A stretch of 64,000 bases of DNA from Lautropia mirabilis (GTDB lineage Bacteria > Pseudomonadota > Gammaproteobacteria > Burkholderiales > Burkholderiaceae_B): the NCBI GenBank assembly GCA_945876565.1, contig CAMCOS010000008.1, forward strand, positions 1 through 64,000, in the 5' to 3' direction. Shown here piece after piece: positions 63,310 to 64,000 of this stretch. Position 1 is the stretch's first letter. Each line of letters begins with the position of its first letter. The notes under the pieces are model-generated. The model saw only the letters and a program-made list of their open reading frames with translations, made no database searches and was not told the DNA's origin. A program made the position numbers and the translations under genes.

Positions 63310-64000
63310 TTATTCCACGGCTTTGCCGTGACGCACAAAAGGTAGCTGGCAAACCTTAGCTGGAACTGACTTTCCACGGATTTGTACGTCAACAGCCTCG
63401 CCAACCGATACACCGTCGGGAAGTCTGGCCATCGCAATAGAAACGCCTAAGGTCGGCGACATGGTGCCGCTGGTGATTGCACCATCGCCATGGGCCGTTT
63501 TAACCACCATGCGCGCGCGCATGACGCCTTTTTCCTGGAGCTTGAGTCCCAGCATCTGGCCAGTAGCCGCAAACTCACCAATCGCTTTGCGCCCCACAAA
63601 ATCCCGTTGCCCATCTGCCAAGGCAACCGTCCAGCTCAACCCAGCCTGGGCAGGCGTGGTCAGGGCATCCATGTCCTGACCATACAGATTCATGCCAGCT
63701 TCCAGACGCAAAGTATCGCGCGCGCCAAGGCCACAGGGCTTGACGCCAGCAGCCGATAAAGCGTTCCATAACGCCACCACATCAACAGCCGGCAACATGA
63801 TCTCCACACCGTCTTCGCCGGTGTAGCCCGTGCGCGCCACCACCGCTTCGCCAAAAACAACGGCAGAAAAAGGCTTGGCCTCAAACATTGCTGCCGACCA
63901 CTGAGCGCGTACCTCACCTAGCACAGGAATAGCGTTGGGCCCTTGCACCGCCAACATGGCCAGATCGCTACGCGGCGTGATCGTCACATTAAACGATTTG
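63310..64000 (-). CDS. gcvT: Aminomethyltransferase, T-protein (partial, 5' end outside window)
   Basis: GcvT releases ammonia from the aminomethyl-lipoyl arm and forms methylene-THF. The frame is open to the right edge; about 230 C-terminal residues of a ~365-residue protein are here. ARTGYTGEDGVEIMLPA and PCGLGARDTLRLEAGMNLYG (core, folate-binding region) and a final GTMSPTLGVSIAMARLP segment are typical of GcvT. The upstream region, where a glycine riboswitch would be expected, is beyond the window. First gene of gcvTHP on this strand. Confidence 0.96.
   Translation of the reverse strand, partial: KSFNVTITPRSDLAMLAVQGPNAIPVLGEVRAQWSAAMFEAKPFSAVVFGEAVVARTGYTGEDGVEIMLPAVDVVALWNALSAAGVKPCGLGARDTLRLEAGMNLYGQDMDALTTPAQAGLSWTVALADGQRDFVGRKAIGEFAATGQMLGLKLQEKGVMRARMVVKTAHGDGAITSGTMSPTLGVSIAMARLPDGVSVGEAVDVQIRGKSVPAKVCQLPFVRHGKAVE

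Noticed and set aside
63310-64000. Glycine riboswitch for the gcv operon
   Set aside because: It would lie upstream of gcvT, beyond the right edge, so it cannot be assessed.

Overview
The window is chromosomal DNA of a betaproteobacterium, most probably order Burkholderiales and close to the Alcaligenaceae/Bordetella group. Gene order is the best evidence: ybgC-tolQRAB-pal-cpoB, ribBA-ribH-nusB-thiL-pgpA-pncC, and TPR protein-lolB-ispE-tRNA-Gln-prs-rplY-pth. A CIRCE-controlled groES-groEL pair and a 16S leader with boxB/boxA/boxC signals fit as well. Nearly all DNA is coding, genes often overlap by 1-4 bases, and most of the content is housekeeping.

Layout. 0-0.65 kb: the 5' end of a leftward 16S rRNA gene with its leader and a near-consensus promoter. 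0.67-8.4 kb: msrA, a cytochrome c, ilvD, lgt, 6S RNA, zapA with a ZapB-like coiled coil, a beta-hydroxyacid dehydrogenase, rppH and proS. 8.4-13.7 kb: the complete Tol-Pal operon. 13.7-18.2 kb: a DMT transporter, groEL/groES with CIRCE, a crotonase and a fused two-unit tautomerase. 18.3-28.4 kb: dgkA-pyrF, the riboflavin/thiamine/phospholipid operon, a CYTH-CHAD protein, ftsY, rsmD-coaD, a ferredoxin and a short MOSC-barrel protein.

28.4-38.4 kb is the most unusual block. A tight leftward operon encodes an OpgH-type glucosyltransferase, an NdvA-type ABC exporter, a SAM methyltransferase and an AsmA-like protein. It diverges, across a palindromic intergenic site, from an MDR-type dehydrogenase, a PTPS/QueD-fold protein that has lost the usual catalytic residues, and a GT4 glycosyltransferase. 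A reductase-only RibD protein and a GTP cyclohydrolase II follow. This looks like an undescribed pathway combining pterin or riboflavin-precursor chemistry with glycosylation and export. The cyclohydrolase II has an intact catalytic half and a dead RibB-like half, while the RibBA of the main riboflavin operon shows the opposite pattern.

38.5-42.4 kb carries scars of mobile DNA around ahpCF: a broken secreted-protein gene, integrase-arm-like repeats, a decayed CAU tRNA and the N-terminal stub of a tyrosine recombinase. ahpC has a clear OxyR-type promoter. 42.5-56.4 kb returns to housekeeping: ychF, pth, rplY, prs, tRNA-Gln, ispE, lolB, mutM, sugar-phosphate enzymes and others. 56.4-57.2 kb has no intact gene but holds a porin pseudogene with three in-frame stops and, upstream of it, a strong candidate small RNA with its own promoter, tandem decamers, CCUCC motifs and terminator. 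57.3-64 kb has coq7, a 14-bp minisatellite, an OsmC-like gene, thyA-folA, and the glycine cleavage genes gcvT (cut by the window edge), gcvH and gcvP.
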